This document shows, in pieces, positions 46,479 through 54,864 of a DNA stretch of 64,000 nt (position 1 is the stretch's first letter; every line of letters begins with the position of its first letter). The position numbers were made by a program, and so were the translations under genes. The DNA is taken from positions 1,116,001-1,180,000 of the forward strand of contig NZ_PDOD01000001.1 of NCBI RefSeq assembly GCF_003226325.1. Reading direction: 5' to 3'. The notes beneath the pieces are model-generated. The model ran no database searches, was not told the origin of the DNA, and saw only the letters and a program-made list of their open reading frames with translations. The stretch is from Salipaludibacillus keqinensis (GTDB lineage: Bacteria > Bacillota > Bacilli > Bacillales > Salisediminibacteriaceae).

Positions 46479-46703
46479 TTGTGATTGATTCCCTTCTAAG
46501 CTCCTCTCATGTTCTTAATCGTCAAATATTGTGATCTAAGTAAGTTAACCCTCAGATGGTGACGCTTTCATTCACTTTTTGCCTTTGATCCTCATTCGCT
46601 TAAAAATACCCCTTGAAGTGATCGTTCAAAGTGTTACGATAGGAAGCAGATTGTTAAATGGACGGTAAGAAAAATACTATTAACTTAGAGGAGCTTGATA
46701 TCA

Positions 46704-47546
46704 ATGGCTACTAAATTACGTGTTGCTTTTATTGGAGCAGGAAATATGGCAGAAGCAATGATATCTGGGATTGTTGAAACGAAAACACTCGAACCAGAAC
46801 AAGTGATTGTGACAAATCGTAGCGATGAAGAACGTTTGCTTGAATTGCATAATAAATATGGTATTCAAGGAATGGTAAGAGACCGTTTTCCAATCGATTC
46901 TGTGGACGTTATTATCCTAGCAATGAAACCGAAAGATGCTGAAACGTGCCTATTATCTATTAAGGATCAAATACGACCAAATCAAGTAGTGATGAGTGTT
47001 CTAGCAGGAATTTCTACTTCTTTTATGGAAGAACATTTACAAGCAGACCAACAAGTGATCCGTGTCATGCCTAATACGTCAAGTATGATTCAAGAGTCTG
47101 CGACAGCAATTTCTCCTGGTGAAAACGTAACAATGAAAAATGTAAAGTTAGCGAAAGCCCTTCTTAAAGCGATCGGAGAAGTCTATGTCATTGAAGAAGA
47201 CCAAATGGACTTATTCACTGGGATTGCGGGAAGTGGGCCTGCTTACTATTACTACCTTATGGAAAATATTGAAAAAATAGCGAATGAAAATGGCATGGAC
47301 CCTTCTCAAGCTAGACAAATTGGTGCACAGACGATTCTTGGCGCTGCTAAAATGATGCTTGAACGTGAAGAGTCTCCCGCCCAGTTAAGAAAAAACATTA
47401 CTTCCAAAAACGGAACGACTGCTTCTGGTCTTGAAGCATTAGCAGAAAATGGTGGTGGAAAAGCAATTAAAGCTGCCATAGAAGGTGCTATGAATCGATC
47501 TAAAGAAATCAGTCATCAATTGGAAAAATCTCCTGTTCACCAATAA
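46704..47546 (+). CDS. proC: Pyrroline-5-carboxylate reductase
   Basis: Last step of proline synthesis, reducing pyrroline-5-carboxylate with NADPH; 280 aa. Rossmann motif FIGAGNMAEAMISG near 9-22, VMPNTSSMIQES (family PNTPA-like loop), GIAGSGPAYYYY, and C-terminal ITSKNGTTASGLEAL. Proline is also an osmolyte in salt-tolerant Bacillaceae, so osmotic use is possible. The ATG at 46704 has GAGGAG ten bases upstream; a TTG at 46695 would overlap that site. Confidence 0.93.
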   Translation: MATKLRVAFIGAGNMAEAMISGIVETKTLEPEQVIVTNRSDEERLLELHNKYGIQGMVRDRFPIDSVDVIILAMKPKDAETCLLSIKDQIRPNQVVMSVLAGISTSFMEEHLQADQQVIRVMPNTSSMIQESATAISPGENVTMKNVKLAKALLKAIGEVYVIEEDQMDLFTGIAGSGPAYYYYLMENIEKIANENGMDPSQARQIGAQTILGAAKMMLEREESPAQLRKNITSKNGTTASGLEALAENGGGKAIKAAIEGAMNRSKEISHQLEKSPVHQ

Positions 47547-47562
47547 TGATCTTACTAGTTAT

Positions 47563-47596
47563 AGACGCCCTTTAAATATCTTTAGGGCGTTTTATT
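47563..47596 (+). terminator. Terminator of proC
   Basis: ACGCCCTTTAAA pairs with TTTAGGGCGT region (ACGCCCT/AGGGCGT), followed by TTTTATTTT. Confidence 0.85.
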
Positions 47597-47644
47597 TTAC
47601 TTTCGGACCGGAGAAAGGATAATATCGTTGAAAACATAAAACTA

Positions 47645-47653
47645 TGATATAAT
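47645..47653 (+). promoter_or_regulatory. Extended -10 of the que operon
   Basis: TGATATAAT: TGn plus perfect TATAAT, about 45 bases before the riboswitch. TTGAAA at 47629 is too close to be a normal -35. Confidence 0.6.
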
Positions 47654-47696
47654 CATAAGTTGAAGCACTCAACTCTTATAAAATCCGATTATTTCG

Positions 47697-47781
47697 GGAG
47701 AGGTTCTAGCTAATACCCTCTATAAAAAACTAAGGAACTGTCTGTTACACCACATCCTTAGGGGTTTGGTGTCTTTTTTTT
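47697..47781 (+). promoter_or_regulatory. PreQ1-I riboswitch with terminator
   Basis: Aptamer at 47697-47734: AGAGG/CCTCT stem, loop TTCTAGCTA and A-rich tail AAAAAACTAAGG, very near the B. subtilis queC leader. Expression platform: CTAAGGA (47730-47736) can pair with TCCTTAG (47755-47761) as antiterminator, while ACACCA (47747-47752) pairs with TGGTGT (47767-47772) ahead of eight or more T as terminator. Ligand docking of the tail would free the terminator, so preQ1 turns the operon off. Confidence 0.95.
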
Positions 47782-47809
47782 GCAATAAAAATGAGTGGAG
47801 GATTTATTC

Positions 47810-48454
47810 ATGAAAAATGATAAAGCACTAGTTGTGTTTAGTGGTGGCCAAGATAGCACGACTTGTTTATTCTGGGCTTTAAATAACTTCAAAGAAGTGG
47901 AAACTGTTACCTTTGATTACAACCAAAGACATAAATTAGAAATAGATGTTGCACAAACCATCTCCGACGAATTGAATGTGAAGAATACTGTCCTCGATAT
48001 GTCGTTATTAAATCAGCTTGCACCTAGTGCGCTAACGAGAAATGATATTGATATAAAAGAATCAGACGGTGAGCCTCCTTCGACTTTTGTAGAAGGACGA
48101 AACCTTTTATTTCTATCGTTTGCATCCATTTTAGCTAAACAAATTGGAGCGAAACATATAGTTACAGGAGTGTGCGAAACAGATTTTAGTGGTTATCCTG
48201 ACTGCCGTGACGTATTCGTAAAGTCTCTTAATGTGTCTCTAAACCTTTCTATGGATCACCAGTTTGTGATTCACACCCCATTAATGTGGTTAGATAAAGC
48301 TGAAACATGGGCGCTGGCAGATGAGCTTGAAGCCTTTGAGTTTGTAAGAAATAAAACTCTTACTTGCTATAACGGGATTATTTCTGACGGTTGTGGAGAA
48401 TGTCCTGCCTGTATTTTAAGAAGAAGAGGACTAGAAACGTATTTACAAAGATAA
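47810..48454 (+). CDS. queC: 7-cyano-7-deazaguanine synthase QueC
   Basis: Makes preQ0 from 7-carboxy-7-deazaguanine with ATP and ammonia, in queuosine synthesis; 214 aa. PP-loop motif [11 protein letters not shown] at about 9-19; C-terminal zinc site [14 protein letters not shown]. The ATG at 47810 is preferred with GTGGAGG eight bases upstream. First gene behind the preQ1 riboswitch. Confidence 0.95.
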   Translation: MKNDKALVVFSGGQDSTTCLFWALNNFKEVETVTFDYNQRHKLEIDVAQTISDELNVKNTVLDMSLLNQLAPSALTRNDIDIKESDGEPPSTFVEGRNLLFLSFASILAKQIGAKHIVTGVCETDFSGYPDCRDVFVKSLNVSLNLSMDHQFVIHTPLMWLDKAETWALADELEAFEFVRNKTLTCYNGIISDGCGECPACILRRRGLETYLQR

Positions 48455-48468
48455 GGAGGTCATCGTAT

Positions 48469-48951
48469 ATGTATGGTTTTAAAATAGTAGAAAATCTTGA
48501 AAAGATAAATGAAGATATCCATAAAGACCAATTAAAGTACCATTCTAAAAGAGTCTTAGTCAGTAAAGAGTTTACGTTCGATGCAGCGCACCATTTGCAT
48601 TGTTACGAAGGGAAATGTAAAAACTTGCATGGACATACGTATAAAGTAATCTTTGGAATTAGTGGTTATGTGGATTCAGTAGGATTGATGATTGACTTTG
48701 GTGATATTAAACAAATATGGAAAGATGAGATTGAAATTCATTTAGATCACAGGTATATTAATGAAACCCTTCCACCTATGAACACAACCGCTGAAAATAT
48801 GGTTGTCTGGATTTATGAAAAAATGGCTGACGCTATCTTTAGCAATGAGTCTCTTAGAAAAGATCAAGGTGCTAGAGTTGAATTCGTTCGATTGTTTGAA
48901 ACCCCAACAAGTTATGCTGAAGCTAGGCGGGAGTGGATGGAAGGTGAATAA
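48469..48951 (+). CDS. queD: 6-carboxytetrahydropterin synthase QueD
   Basis: Converts dihydroneopterin triphosphate to 6-carboxytetrahydropterin, 160 aa. Zinc His residues in FDAAHHLHCYEGKCKNLHGH (with catalytic Cys in GKCKN), later His in LDHRYIN, and the substrate-binding Glu near the end (VEFVRLFETPT). The ATG at 48469 has AAGGAGGT upstream; earlier in-frame Met codons lie inside queC without a ribosome site. Confidence 0.94.
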   Translation: MYGFKIVENLEKINEDIHKDQLKYHSKRVLVSKEFTFDAAHHLHCYEGKCKNLHGHTYKVIFGISGYVDSVGLMIDFGDIKQIWKDEIEIHLDHRYINETLPPMNTTAENMVVWIYEKMADAIFSNESLRKDQGARVEFVRLFETPTSYAEARREWMEGE

Positions 48952-49672
48952 GTTTCCTATATTAGAGATTTTCGGTCCGACAATTCAAGGGGAAGGAATG
49001 GTCATTGGCCAGAAAACCATGTTCGTTCGGACGGCTGGTTGTGATTACTCATGTGCTTGGTGCGACTCTGCCTTCACTTGGGACGGAAGTGCTAAAGACG
49101 ATATTGTATCGATGACTGCTAGTGATATTTGGGAGAAGTTAAACGAGCTAGCAAAAGGGAACTTCTCCCATGTGACGATATCAGGTGGAAACCCTGCTTT
49201 ATTAAAAAATTTACAAGAGTTTGTTAAGATCTTGAATGACAATCAAATAAGAATAGCATTGGAAACTCAAGGGAGCGTTTGGCAAGATTGGTTTTTAACT
49301 ATTGATGATTTAACTATTTCACCGAAGCCTCCCAGCTCAAAAATGGTTACAGACTTTCAAGTTTTAGATAAGATCATTTCTCGACTTGAAGATGGAGGAA
49401 GGAAAGCTCATATAAGCCTTAAGGTCGTTGTGTTCGATAACAAAGATTATGAGTATGCGAAAATGGTGGCAAGAAGATACTCTAACATTCAGATGTTTTT
49501 ACAAGTAGGTAATGATGATTTATCTACTATAGATGATGCTGAATTAACATATAAACTATTGAACAAGTACGAGTGGCTGACAGATAAAACGATGGCCGAT
49601 AGTGAATTAGCGGATGTCAAAGTGTTACCTCAATTGCACACATTATTATGGGGAAACAAACGAGGCGTATAA
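48944..49672 (+). CDS. queE: 7-carboxy-7-deazaguanine synthase QueE (radical SAM)
   Basis: Radical-SAM enzyme that forms the deazapurine ring, 242 aa. The iron-sulfur motif is CDYSCAWC (C-x3-C-x2-C), the QueE entry FPILEIFGPTIQGEG is intact, and HVTISGGNPAL marks the SAM-binding region. GTG at 48944 overlaps the queD stop by eight bases, with GGGAG ten bases upstream. No queF follows, unlike the B. subtilis queCDEF operon; a terminator ends the operon here. Confidence 0.94.
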   Translation: MNKFPILEIFGPTIQGEGMVIGQKTMFVRTAGCDYSCAWCDSAFTWDGSAKDDIVSMTASDIWEKLNELAKGNFSHVTISGGNPALLKNLQEFVKILNDNQIRIALETQGSVWQDWFLTIDDLTISPKPPSSKMVTDFQVLDKIISRLEDGGRKAHISLKVVVFDNKDYEYAKMVARRYSNIQMFLQVGNDDLSTIDDAELTYKLLNKYEWLTDKTMADSELADVKVLPQLHTLLWGNKRGV

Positions 49673-49676
49673 TAAT

Positions 49677-49717
49677 AAAACGAAAGGGGTTTCTCCGAGA
49701 GACTCCCCTTTCGTTTT
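49677..49717. terminator. Bidirectional terminator
   Basis: AAAACGAAAGGGG pairs with CCCCTTTCGTTTT between queE and the convergent coiled-coil gene. Confidence 0.9.
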
Positions 49718-50006
49718 ACTGAATAAGTAGCTTTTTAATTAGTTTTATATCTGCATCATGATTTTGAACGTTTTTTTGAAGGTCATGCACGGCTGAGTGT
49801 AACTCGGTATTAACCGCAGTTTGCTCCTGAATCGACCCAACTTTCGATTCCAAACTGAAAAGACGATGATTCATGCTGAATACTTCATCTTTTAATCCAC
49901 CGACTTCACCTTTTACTGAACCCATTTCATTTTTTAGGCCGTTCATTTCAGTGGAGAGGTCATCCATTTTTTTAACCAGTAGCTCAAGGATTTCTCGATC
50001 GTTCAT
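49716..50006 (-). CDS. Coiled-coil protein, 96 aa
   Basis: Unrecognised. Nearly the whole chain is heptad-like (LLVKKMDDLSTEMNGLKNEM ... LFSLESKVGSI), so it should form a long helical rod or bundle; similar small proteins occur widely in Bacillus without known role. The ATG at 50006 has AAAGGAG eight bases upstream; the longer ORF start at 50024 lacks one. Confidence 0.65.
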   Translation of the reverse strand: MNDREILELLVKKMDDLSTEMNGLKNEMGSVKGEVGGLKDEVFSMNHRLFSLESKVGSIQEQTAVNTELHSAVHDLQKNVQNHDADIKLIKKLLIQ

Positions 50007-50024
50007 CTTAGTTTCTCCTTTCAA

Positions 50025-50683
50025 TATTTATCTCAATAGAGTGAGCAGGAAGAGGAAAAATCTATCTATTGAATACTGTGCAATATTTAAACTCTGTTAA
50101 ACAATTTTATTTTACAGCGCTAATCGGATAAAAGCGTAAAGAATCTATGTCACATTCTATTGATATCTCTACTATTATAAACTGATTTATATAAGAGATA
50201 AAGTTTTATTCATTTCACATTTTGAAGTCTGCTATTATATAAGTCCTTTTTTTTAGTCTAAAAGATACCAATGTATAAGTTATTGGGTAGGTTATGTACG
50301 GGAAGGTAGGGGAATGTAACGCCTTTACGAAATTAACGTTACAAGCAATTCCATAATTTGAAACTGCTCTAAATCGTATCATTTATAAGAACGTGTATTC
50401 CCTTTTGAGTGAAACTCCTATATACTATTAATGACGGATCTTCCATAAGAGGTCGCTTGAATTTAAATTATATTAGCAAAAGATACTGCATAGGTTGCAG
50501 GACTTCCCCATTCCTTTTTACGTTTACCTCAACTATATTTCACACCCTCTTTACTTTCATATACATAAGGATAATACCTCAACATCTTTCTTTAGCATTC
50601 TATTTTAAACAGATTGTGAAATATATTATTAAAGCAACAGTCTTCTTGAATGGTCCGATCGCTAATTAGAGGAGATGATTGTT
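50025..50683. other. AT-rich gap of about 650 bases
   Basis: No convincing gene in any frame. Contains GTAACG (50316-50321) and CGTTAC (50337-50342) as an exact inverted pair 15 bases apart, which could be an operator or stem. The only long frame, 50409-50669, lacks a ribosome site and protein-like composition. Confidence 0.45.
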
Positions 50684-51067
50684 GTGGGTTTGGATATGTA
50701 TTTAATTAAGAAAGACCTAGTTGAACCGGATCAAATTAGTAATGAACATGTAGTGTTATATTGGCGTAAGGCAAATCAAATTCATCACTGGTTTGTTACG
50801 AATATTCAAGAAGGAGTAGATGAATGTGGCATGTTCGAGGTTACGTTCCAAGATTTAACAAAGTTATATCACTGTTGTCGTTCTGTCTTAAGACAAAATG
50901 AGCGCGCCCCCTATTTACTTCCTACTAAAGAAGGGTTCTTTTTTGGAAGTACGGAGTACGATCAATACTTTTTTTATGAAATTAAACGAACGAAAGTAGA
51001 ATTAAGAAATTTACTGGCTACTTTTGATTTTAATAAGGAGAAATTGTATTACACGAGCTGGTGGTAA
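50684..51067 (+). CDS. Hypothetical protein, 127 aa
   Basis: Unrecognised soluble protein beginning MGLDMYLIKKD and ending in KLYYTSWW. It has three Cys/His-containing stretches (ANQIHHWF, DECGMFEV, LYHCCRSV) and is rich in aromatics. The GTG at 50684 is chosen because AGAGGAG lies nine bases upstream. Proteins with the same opening are found in Bacillaceae and their phages, where they look like phage-associated small proteins; that is recollection, not shown here. Confidence 0.6.
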   Translation: MGLDMYLIKKDLVEPDQISNEHVVLYWRKANQIHHWFVTNIQEGVDECGMFEVTFQDLTKLYHCCRSVLRQNERAPYLLPTKEGFFFGSTEYDQYFFYEIKRTKVELRNLLATFDFNKEKLYYTSWW

Positions 51068-51200
51068 CCTGCACATGAGAATCAACCGCTTGATAATGGT
51101 ACAGTTTCTTTTATTTTATTTTAGGTTCCATTTCATATAGAAGGAGAAAGAGGTGCAGGTATCGAAAACCTATGTACGAGAGTGTACAAGGGGGAGAGTC

Positions 51201-52703
51201 ATGAAGGATTTTCATTATGAAAAATATGATGCAATGGGATTGGCAGAACTGATCAGGAATAAAGAAGTGACTAGAAAAGAAGTCATTTTAAAAGCCATTA
51301 CAAGAATTGAAGGACTTAACCCTGCGCTGAATGCAGTAATCAATAAGTTTTACGAAAAGGCGATTGTTTCTTGTGACTTAAGCGAACAATCAGGTCCGTT
51401 ACTCGGTGTACCAATGTTATTGAAAAACATCACTCAAGAAATAGAAGGAGAAATTGTTACAGAAGGTACTAAAGTATTGCAGGGTTATCGTGCCACAAGG
51501 GATTCCACTTACTCTAAATTGTTAAAGCAATCAGGAATCAATATCTTAGGACTTACAAATGTCCCCGAATTTGCTCTTATGGGTGTTACAGAGCCAGCTA
51601 TGTATGGTCCAACTAGAAACCCTTGGAATTTAAGAGTAACCCCAGGTGGATCTAGTGGGGGTTCTGCTTCGGCAGTGGCTTCAGGGATGGTACCCATTGC
51701 AGGAGCAAATGACGGAGGTGGGTCTATTCGAATCCCGGCAGCCTATAGCGGTTTATTTGGTCTGAAACCAACACGAGGTAGAACACCCTCTGGGCCGGAA
51801 CGTGGCCGTGTGTGGCAAGGAGCATCTGCAGAACATGTTTTATCTAAGTCAGTTAGAGATAGTGCGGCATGTCTAGATATACTGAATCTAGAAGAGAATA
51901 CAAGGGCTTTCCATGCTCCACCATTCAAAGAGCGCTATATAGATACACTGGAAAGACCATTGAAGAAACCGTTAAAAATCGCTTTTTCTGTAGAATCACC
52001 AATCGGTACTCCTGTAGATGACCAGTGTAAACAAGCCGTTTTGCAAGCAGCAAAATGGTTAGAAGCTGCAGGACACGAAGTAGAAGAACGTCATGCACCA
52101 GTTAATGGACAAGACTTAGCTAAGAGCTATATGACTCTTTATTTTGGAGAAGTGGCGGCTCGGCTAAAAGAACTAGAAAAGTCTATCGGAAGAAAAGTCA
52201 CCATGGCTGATGTAGAACCTGTAACGTGGCTAATAGGTATGCTTGGGAGAGCAATATCAGCTGAAGAATTTGTATTGAGGTTACGGACTTGGGATGAAGC
52301 CGCAATAAAAATGGAGCCTTTCCATGACACTTATGATCTTTACATGACGCCAACGACTGCAATGCTTCAAGCACACATTGGTGAATTAGATTTGAAGAAA
52401 AGTGAACAGATACTCATACAACTTGTCTCGAAACTACAAGCTGGAAAAGTGTTACTGAAAACGGATATGATTGATCAGTTGATTCAGCAAAGTTTAAAAA
52501 GAACTCCATTTACGCAACTAGCTAATTTAACTGGTCAGCCTGCCATGAGTGTACCTATTTATGAAACAGCAGAGAGATTACCTGTAGGAGTTCAGTTTAT
52601 GGGAGCAAGAGGAAGAGAAGATCTACTCTTTCAATTAGCAGCAGCTTTGGAGAATTCTGATCTGTGGGTAGATATAAATAAAAATCCTTTCATGCAATTA
52701 TAA
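51201..52703 (+). CDS. Amidase signature family enzyme
   Basis: Cytosolic Ser-cisSer-Lys amidohydrolase, 500 aa. Catalytic Lys in LLKNITQE, cis-Ser and nucleophile Ser in GGSSGGSASAV and NDGGGSIRIPA, both complete. It resembles stand-alone amidases (B. subtilis YerM type) rather than GatA, as no gatB or gatC adjoins. The ATG at 51201 is chosen for AAGGGGGAGAGTC and because homology begins there; a GTG at 51153 also has a ribosome site. Substrate unknown. Confidence 0.88.
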   Translation: MKDFHYEKYDAMGLAELIRNKEVTRKEVILKAITRIEGLNPALNAVINKFYEKAIVSCDLSEQSGPLLGVPMLLKNITQEIEGEIVTEGTKVLQGYRATRDSTYSKLLKQSGINILGLTNVPEFALMGVTEPAMYGPTRNPWNLRVTPGGSSGGSASAVASGMVPIAGANDGGGSIRIPAAYSGLFGLKPTRGRTPSGPERGRVWQGASAEHVLSKSVRDSAACLDILNLEENTRAFHAPPFKERYIDTLERPLKKPLKIAFSVESPIGTPVDDQCKQAVLQAAKWLEAAGHEVEERHAPVNGQDLAKSYMTLYFGEVAARLKELEKSIGRKVTMADVEPVTWLIGMLGRAISAEEFVLRLRTWDEAAIKMEPFHDTYDLYMTPTTAMLQAHIGELDLKKSEQILIQLVSKLQAGKVLLKTDMIDQLIQQSLKRTPFTQLANLTGQPAMSVPIYETAERLPVGVQFMGARGREDLLFQLAAALENSDLWVDINKNPFMQL

Positions 52704-52741
52704 AAGGTACGTCTAAAGAAACTTCTTTAGACGTACCTTTT
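52702..52741. terminator. Bidirectional terminator
   Basis: AAAAGGTACGTCTAAAGAA pairs exactly with TTCTTTAGACGTACCTTTT, loop of two to four bases. Confidence 0.92.
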
Positions 52742-53387
52742 ACTCTTGGTCACCTGTCAAATATGCATAAATAATTTCATGATTATTTCCACTTCCGAAT
52801 GCATGAGTGACATTCCAATATCTATCAGCATCTGTCTCATTAATATCCATATCTAAATCATGGAAAATGCGATGTAAAAACCGCAATGCCATGGAGTCAC
52901 CGTTTTCTACAAGGTCGGCCATACTATGAGCGTTTTTCATATCAATTAATATTTTGGACTCGGCAAATCCATCATTTTTCAAGTAGTTGATATCGTCTCT
53001 TAGAGCTTGCCAGTCCTCGTCATTTTGTAATTCTTCATGATCAAATGACTCAGCGCCACCCCATCCAGCCTTGTCATTCAAGTAATTGTGTTGCTTTAGT
53101 ATAATATTGTTTACTCTCTCTTCTTGATCACTTTGATAAGCGACTGCTTCATCATATTCCTCATACTCAAAGTCTTCTATTTCATTATTATTTTCCTCTT
53201 GGTTACTATTTGAATCATTTAAACCACCATTTTCATTGTCCTGATTATCATTTTCAACCGCTTCAATCGTATTCTGTTGGTCTGTTGATTCTGTTTCTGC
53301 GCTATTCAAATATTGAGTAACGAAATAAAAGCTTCCCCCTGCAAGTAATAGAATCCCTAGTAGACTTATGATTATTATGTTTCTCAT
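52740..53387 (-). CDS. Membrane-anchored acidic protein (DUF6241-like)
   Basis: Single N-terminal membrane helix (IIIISLLGILLLAGGSFYFV), a ~60-residue Asn/Glu/Asp-rich linker, then a C-terminal globular part (EERVNNIILKQHNYLNDKAGWG ... DRYWNVTHAFGSGNNHEIIYAYLTG) which resembles Bacillaceae DUF6241 proteins. Predicted to sit outside the membrane. Function unknown. The ATG at 53387 is 13 bases after AAAGGA; a GTG at 53399 overlaps that site. Confidence 0.65.
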   Translation of the reverse strand: MRNIIIISLLGILLLAGGSFYFVTQYLNSAETESTDQQNTIEAVENDNQDNENGGLNDSNSNQEENNNEIEDFEYEEYDEAVAYQSDQEERVNNIILKQHNYLNDKAGWGGAESFDHEELQNDEDWQALRDDINYLKNDGFAESKILIDMKNAHSMADLVENGDSMALRFLHRIFHDLDMDINETDADRYWNVTHAFGSGNNHEIIYAYLTGDQE

Positions 53388-53548
53388 GAAAGGTAACACG
53401 TCCTTTAGTAAATTGTTGGATGGCTCACTTGTTAAGTAGATATTGTACTATGTCTTTCCTCACATATTTCTACATAATGCACAATTATACCTTCAATTAA
53501 TTTACAATTAAACCATTTTAATTTAAAATAAGGGATGAGGTGATCAGG

Positions 53549-54223
53549 ATGGCTGTTGTGACTGTTGATTTTGACGGAACCCTTTATCGTGGGAATTCTT
53601 TTAAAGCGATGTTTCAAGTAGCTAAAAGAGAGTTTACTGTCAAAGATTGGTTCATTGTAGGACAAGGATTAGTGAGATCCGTGGTACTTGGTGTATTGAA
53701 AGGTAAGCAGGCATTAAGACATACTTTCTTTAAATCTTTCGCTAAGTCTTTCAAAGATAAAACGGAAGAAGAATTAGAACAGTTTTTTCAATCTCTTGTC
53801 TTAGAAGGAATAGCTGAGGTTCATCATGAACTAATTAGTAAAATTCGACAGCATCAATTGAATGGAGATCAAGTAGTCGTATTATCAGGCGCCCTTCATC
53901 CATTTCTTCAAGCCTTTATTAAAGAACTTAATTTAGATGTTCATGTCATAAGTACAGAGTTGTTGTTCGATGATAAGGGATTCTGTACCGGTGAAATTGG
54001 AACCATCGTAAATGGAAAAGAAAAAGTAAGAAGAATAGTAGATTGGCTTGGACAAAATCCTGCTGCTGCAAATGGAGCAAATGGTTCCCTTGAGGAATTA
54101 TGGGCTTATGCTGATAGTGAACACGACTTGCCATTACTTGAATTTGTCAATCAGCCAATTGTTGTAAACCCGAACGATGACATGTTACAAATCGCCAAAG
54201 AGAAAAACTGGCCAATATTTTAA
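53549..54223 (+). CDS. HAD-IB family phosphatase
   Basis: Cytosolic phosphatase of 224 aa. Motif I DFDGTLYRG carries the nucleophile Asp and second Asp (about residues 7-9), motif II VVLSGAL, motif III/IV as KVRRIVD and YADSEHDLPLL. Resembles SerB/YxxX subfamily IB enzymes; substrate not clear. The ATG at 53549 has GAGG eight bases upstream. Confidence 0.83.
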   Translation: MAVVTVDFDGTLYRGNSFKAMFQVAKREFTVKDWFIVGQGLVRSVVLGVLKGKQALRHTFFKSFAKSFKDKTEEELEQFFQSLVLEGIAEVHHELISKIRQHQLNGDQVVVLSGALHPFLQAFIKELNLDVHVISTELLFDDKGFCTGEIGTIVNGKEKVRRIVDWLGQNPAAANGANGSLEELWAYADSEHDLPLLEFVNQPIVVNPNDDMLQIAKEKNWPIF

Positions 54224-54230
54224 ACTAATG

Positions 54231-54269
54231 AAGCCGACAAGTTTTTTTACGCTTGTTAGGCTTTTTTTA
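54231..54269 (+). terminator. Terminator of the HAD gene
   Basis: AAGCCGACAAG pairs with CTTGTTAGGCTT (small bulge), followed by seven T. Confidence 0.8.
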
Positions 54270-54321
54270 TTTGATATAAGAAATGGCCCTTAAGGGTCAC
54301 TTAATGAAGAGAGTTTTATAG

Positions 54322-54350
54322 TAGACAAAATACCTATATGGGTATAAAAT
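54322..54350 (+). promoter_or_regulatory. Promoter with CsoR/CstR-like operator in its spacer
   Basis: TAGACA (54322-54327), 17-base spacer, TAAAAT (54345-54350). The palindrome ATACC-TATATG-GGTAT (54330-54345) fills the spacer. It agrees with the ATACC..GGTAT type operators of CsoR-family repressors, of which CstR controls rhodanese and persulfide genes; the gene downstream is rhodanese-like. Confidence 0.55.
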
Positions 54351-54404
54351 AAAAGGAGTTTAAAATGACTTTATCAAATGATTAGTTTTAATGAGGGATG
54401 AAAA

Positions 54405-54803
54405 ATGTCAGTATTCATTTTTTTAATAAGCTTCGTTGTATTGATTTACGCAGCGGCTCTTCGTTATGTACCAGTTAAAGGTTTAAAAGAAATAAGTGTG
54501 CAAGAAGTAGGTCCAATGAAACCATATCTCATTGTAGATGTGCGTCAGTTTCAAACAGCTCATCATTCTCCGGTGCAGGGAAGCTTGAATATGCCTCTTG
54601 CATATTTAACAAGGCATTTCAGGGACATCACTCAACGAGAAGTTGTGATTATTGCCTCTGATAAGGTAGAGGTAAATATGAGTGTGAAGTTTCTAAAGAG
54701 AAAAGGGTATATTGTTCATGGCTACCATTTAAAATCTGAAATAGAAAATACCATTAATGAGCAAGGTTTAGAAAATCCAGCTAGGATATGTAATGAAATA
54801 TAG
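54405..54803 (+). CDS. Membrane-anchored rhodanese-like protein, no active Cys
   Basis: 132 aa: an N-terminal membrane helix (VFIFLISFVVLIYAAAL) and a rhodanese fold (YLIVDVRQFQTAHHSPVQGS ... LTRHF ... VVIIASDKVEVNMSVKFLKRKGY). At the active-site loop, where sulfurtransferases have Cys, it reads IIASDKVEVN with no Cys, so it should bind rather than transfer sulfur, or act through a partner. GAGGGATGAAAA precedes the ATG. A six-codon ORF with a strong ribosome site lies at 54365-54385. Confidence 0.75.
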   Translation: MSVFIFLISFVVLIYAAALRYVPVKGLKEISVQEVGPMKPYLIVDVRQFQTAHHSPVQGSLNMPLAYLTRHFRDITQREVVIIASDKVEVNMSVKFLKRKGYIVHGYHLKSEIENTINEQGLENPARICNEI

Positions 54804-54811
54804 GAGTGAAT

Positions 54812-54858
54812 TAAGCCATCCCTTCAGTTGCTTAAAACGAAGAAGGGATGGCTTATCT
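54812..54858. terminator. Bidirectional terminator
   Basis: TAAGCCATCCCTTC pairs exactly with GAAGGGATGGCTTA between convergent genes. Confidence 0.9.
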
Positions 54859-54864
54859 ATATTG

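Noticed and set aside
50409-50669. 86-residue ORF in the long gap
   Set aside because: No ribosome site and an odd composition rich in Ile, Tyr and Phe from AT-rich DNA.
51153-51200. Longer amidase start at GTG 51153
   Set aside because: A ribosome site exists, but the better one and the start of recognisable sequence are at 51201.
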